Position numbers and translations under genes: made by a program | Notes under the pieces: generated by a model | The model's input: only the letters and a program-made list of their open reading frames with translations | Database searches by the model: none | What the model was told of the DNA's origin: nothing | Assembly (NCBI GenBank): GCA_937911965.1 | Contig: CALDPL010000127.1 | Span: 1 to 6,475 of the forward strand | DNA from: an uncultured Allomuricauda sp. | GTDB taxonomy: Bacteria; Bacteroidota; Bacteroidia; Flavobacteriales; Flavobacteriaceae | Direction: 5' to 3' | DNA length: 6,475 nt | Part shown: positions 5,760 to 6,475 of the stretch, piece by piece | How positions within the stretch are numbered: position 1 is the stretch's first letter | Layout of the letters: every line of letters starts with the position of its first letter

Positions 5760-6270
5760 GGAACTATTGGCAGACGTCACCACCTTCGTCTTCGATGTGG
5801 ACGGAGTGTTCACCGACGGAACGGTGCTGGTGACCTCCACGGGGGAGCTGCTTCGCAGAATGAGTGTCAAGGACGGCTTCGCCGTCAAGACCGCCATCCA
5901 AAAAGGATATAATATCTGTATAATCACCGGAGGCACCAACCAAGGGGTAAAGGAACGCTTGAAGGGGTTGGGGGTGACCGATTTCTATATGGGAGCCCAT
6001 CACAAGCTCGATCCATTGAAAGAATATTTGGAACTCTATAATATCGAGCCGAGAAATGTGCTCTATATGGGGGACGATCTTCCCGATATCCCTCCCATGA
6101 AGCTGGTGGGCCTTCCCAGTTCCCCACAGAACGCGGTGGCCGAGGTCAAGGCGATTTCTGCCTATGTATCCCACAAAAACGGAGGGGAGGGCTGTGTGCG
6201 GGACATCGTCGAACAGGTGTTGAAGGTCCGTGGGGACTGGAACGACAATTACAGTGCACGGAATGATTGA
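5743..6270 (+). CDS. kdsC: KdsC-like HAD phosphatase (probable Kdo-8-phosphate phosphatase)
   Basis: A 175-residue, cap-less (C0) HAD-superfamily phosphatase of the KdsC/YrbI type, which normally forms tetramers in the cytoplasm and hydrolyses 3-deoxy-D-manno-octulosonate 8-phosphate to Kdo for lipopolysaccharide core synthesis. Motif I is FVFDVDGVFTDG, with nucleophile Asp18 and acid/base Asp20. Motif II is IITGG with Thr62. The motif III lysine is probably Lys88 (GAHHKLDPL). Motif IV is MGDDLPD with Asp111/Asp112. The C-terminal GGEGCVRDIVEQVL (147-160) is the family tail that reaches a neighbouring subunit. Length is typical. Most KdsC enzymes have TGR at motif II; here the arginine is glycine (TGG), so a related ulosonate phosphate is possible as substrate. 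The gene starts within the last codons of the DUF2520 gene and overlaps the Maf start by 8 bases, so it sits in the middle of a coupled operon. Confidence 0.87.
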   Translation: MKKNYKELLADVTTFVFDVDGVFTDGTVLVTSTGELLRRMSVKDGFAVKTAIQKGYNICIITGGTNQGVKERLKGLGVTDFYMGAHHKLDPLKEYLELYNIEPRNVLYMGDDLPDIPPMKLVGLPSSPQNAVAEVKAISAYVSHKNGGEGCVRDIVEQVLKVRGDWNDNYSARND

Positions 6271-6475
6271 GAACCCCCTGCAAAGGGCACTGAGGGGCCA
6301 TAAACTTATCCTGGGTTCGGGGTCCCCAAGGCGAAGGGCCTACCTGGAAGAACTCGGCCTTGAATTCGAGGTCAGGACCAAAGCGGTGGATGAAACCTAT
6401 CCGGAACAGCTTCATGGACGGCAAATTTCCGAATACCTGGCCCAACTCAAGGCGGGCGCCCAAAGGGAAGGCCTC
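6263..6475 (+). CDS. maf: Maf-family nucleoside triphosphate pyrophosphatase, 3' truncated by window
   Basis: The first 71 codons of a Maf/HAM1-fold protein; the gene runs off the right edge (full proteins are about 190-200 residues). Maf enzymes hydrolyse nucleoside triphosphates such as dTTP, UTP or modified bases to the monophosphate and pyrophosphate, cleaning the nucleotide pool, and were first linked to septum formation. The N-terminal strand plus phosphate-binding loop LILGSGSPRRRAYLEELGL (15-33) is diagnostic, with the SPRR motif at 21-24. It is followed by VDETYPEQL (42-50) and EYLAQLKA (58-65), the usual Maf order. The ATG at 6263 lies 8 bases inside the end of the HAD gene, so re-initiation from that stop is likely. 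Whether it is the dTTP/UTP or the m7GTP subtype cannot be decided without the missing C-terminal part. Confidence 0.9.
   Translation, partial: MIENPLQRALRGHKLILGSGSPRRRAYLEELGLEFEVRTKAVDETYPEQLHGRQISEYLAQLKAGAQREGL

Noticed and set aside
1..6475. CRISPR array, tRNA, rRNA, insertion sequence or phage genes
   Set aside because: No regularly spaced repeats, cloverleaf, ribosomal RNA blocks, transposase motifs or terminal inverted repeats were seen by eye on either strand.

Overview
The window reads mostly as a chromosomal housekeeping segment of a relatively GC-rich member of the Bacteroidota, probably Flavobacteriaceae (a Robiginitalea- or Muricauda-like genome would fit). Four things point there. 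Cytochrome c biogenesis uses a single fused CcsB-CcsA protein. A Rossmann/DUF2520 protein, a KdsC-type HAD phosphatase and a Maf protein lie in tight order. Start codons lack clear Shine-Dalgarno sequences. The one promoter candidate resembles the Bacteroidota TTTG / TAnnTTTG type. The genus is an inference.

Layout. Positions 1 to about 419 are a GC-rich patch unlike the rest. It holds the first 36 or so codons of a DUF6580-like membrane protein on the plus strand (159 to about 266), joined directly to what looks like an unrelated high-GC coding fragment on the minus strand (about 270-419). This resembles a mosaic of fragments: either an assembly or contig-end artefact or degraded foreign DNA. 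Positions 420-707 are AT-rich, with long A tracts and short inverted repeats, and no convincing gene. Two minus-strand genes follow: a D-2-hydroxyacid dehydrogenase (708-1646) and, upstream of it, the large fused CcsBA haem exporter / cytochrome c synthase (1715-4879). A divergent intergenic region of about 120 bases (4880-4997) holds a candidate promoter for ccsBA. On the plus strand lie the Rossmann/DUF2520 protein (4998-5759), the KdsC-like HAD phosphatase (5743-6270) and the 5' part of a Maf nucleotide pyrophosphatase (6263 to the window edge). The last three overlap by 17 and 8 bases, so they are almost certainly one translationally coupled operon.

Function together. CcsBA carries haem across the inner membrane and attaches it to c-type cytochromes (System II). 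The HAD protein probably removes phosphate from Kdo-8-phosphate or a related ulosonate for the outer surface glycolipid. Maf probably hydrolyses non-canonical or excess nucleotides. The hydroxyacid dehydrogenase reduces a 2-keto acid. These are mostly unlinked core functions that happen to be neighbours. I see no CRISPR array, tRNA, rRNA, transposase or phage gene, and no convincing new multi-gene system. The points most worth a second look are the mosaic left end, the signal-peptide-like segment buried in the middle of CcsBA, and a substitution in motif II of the KdsC-like enzyme.
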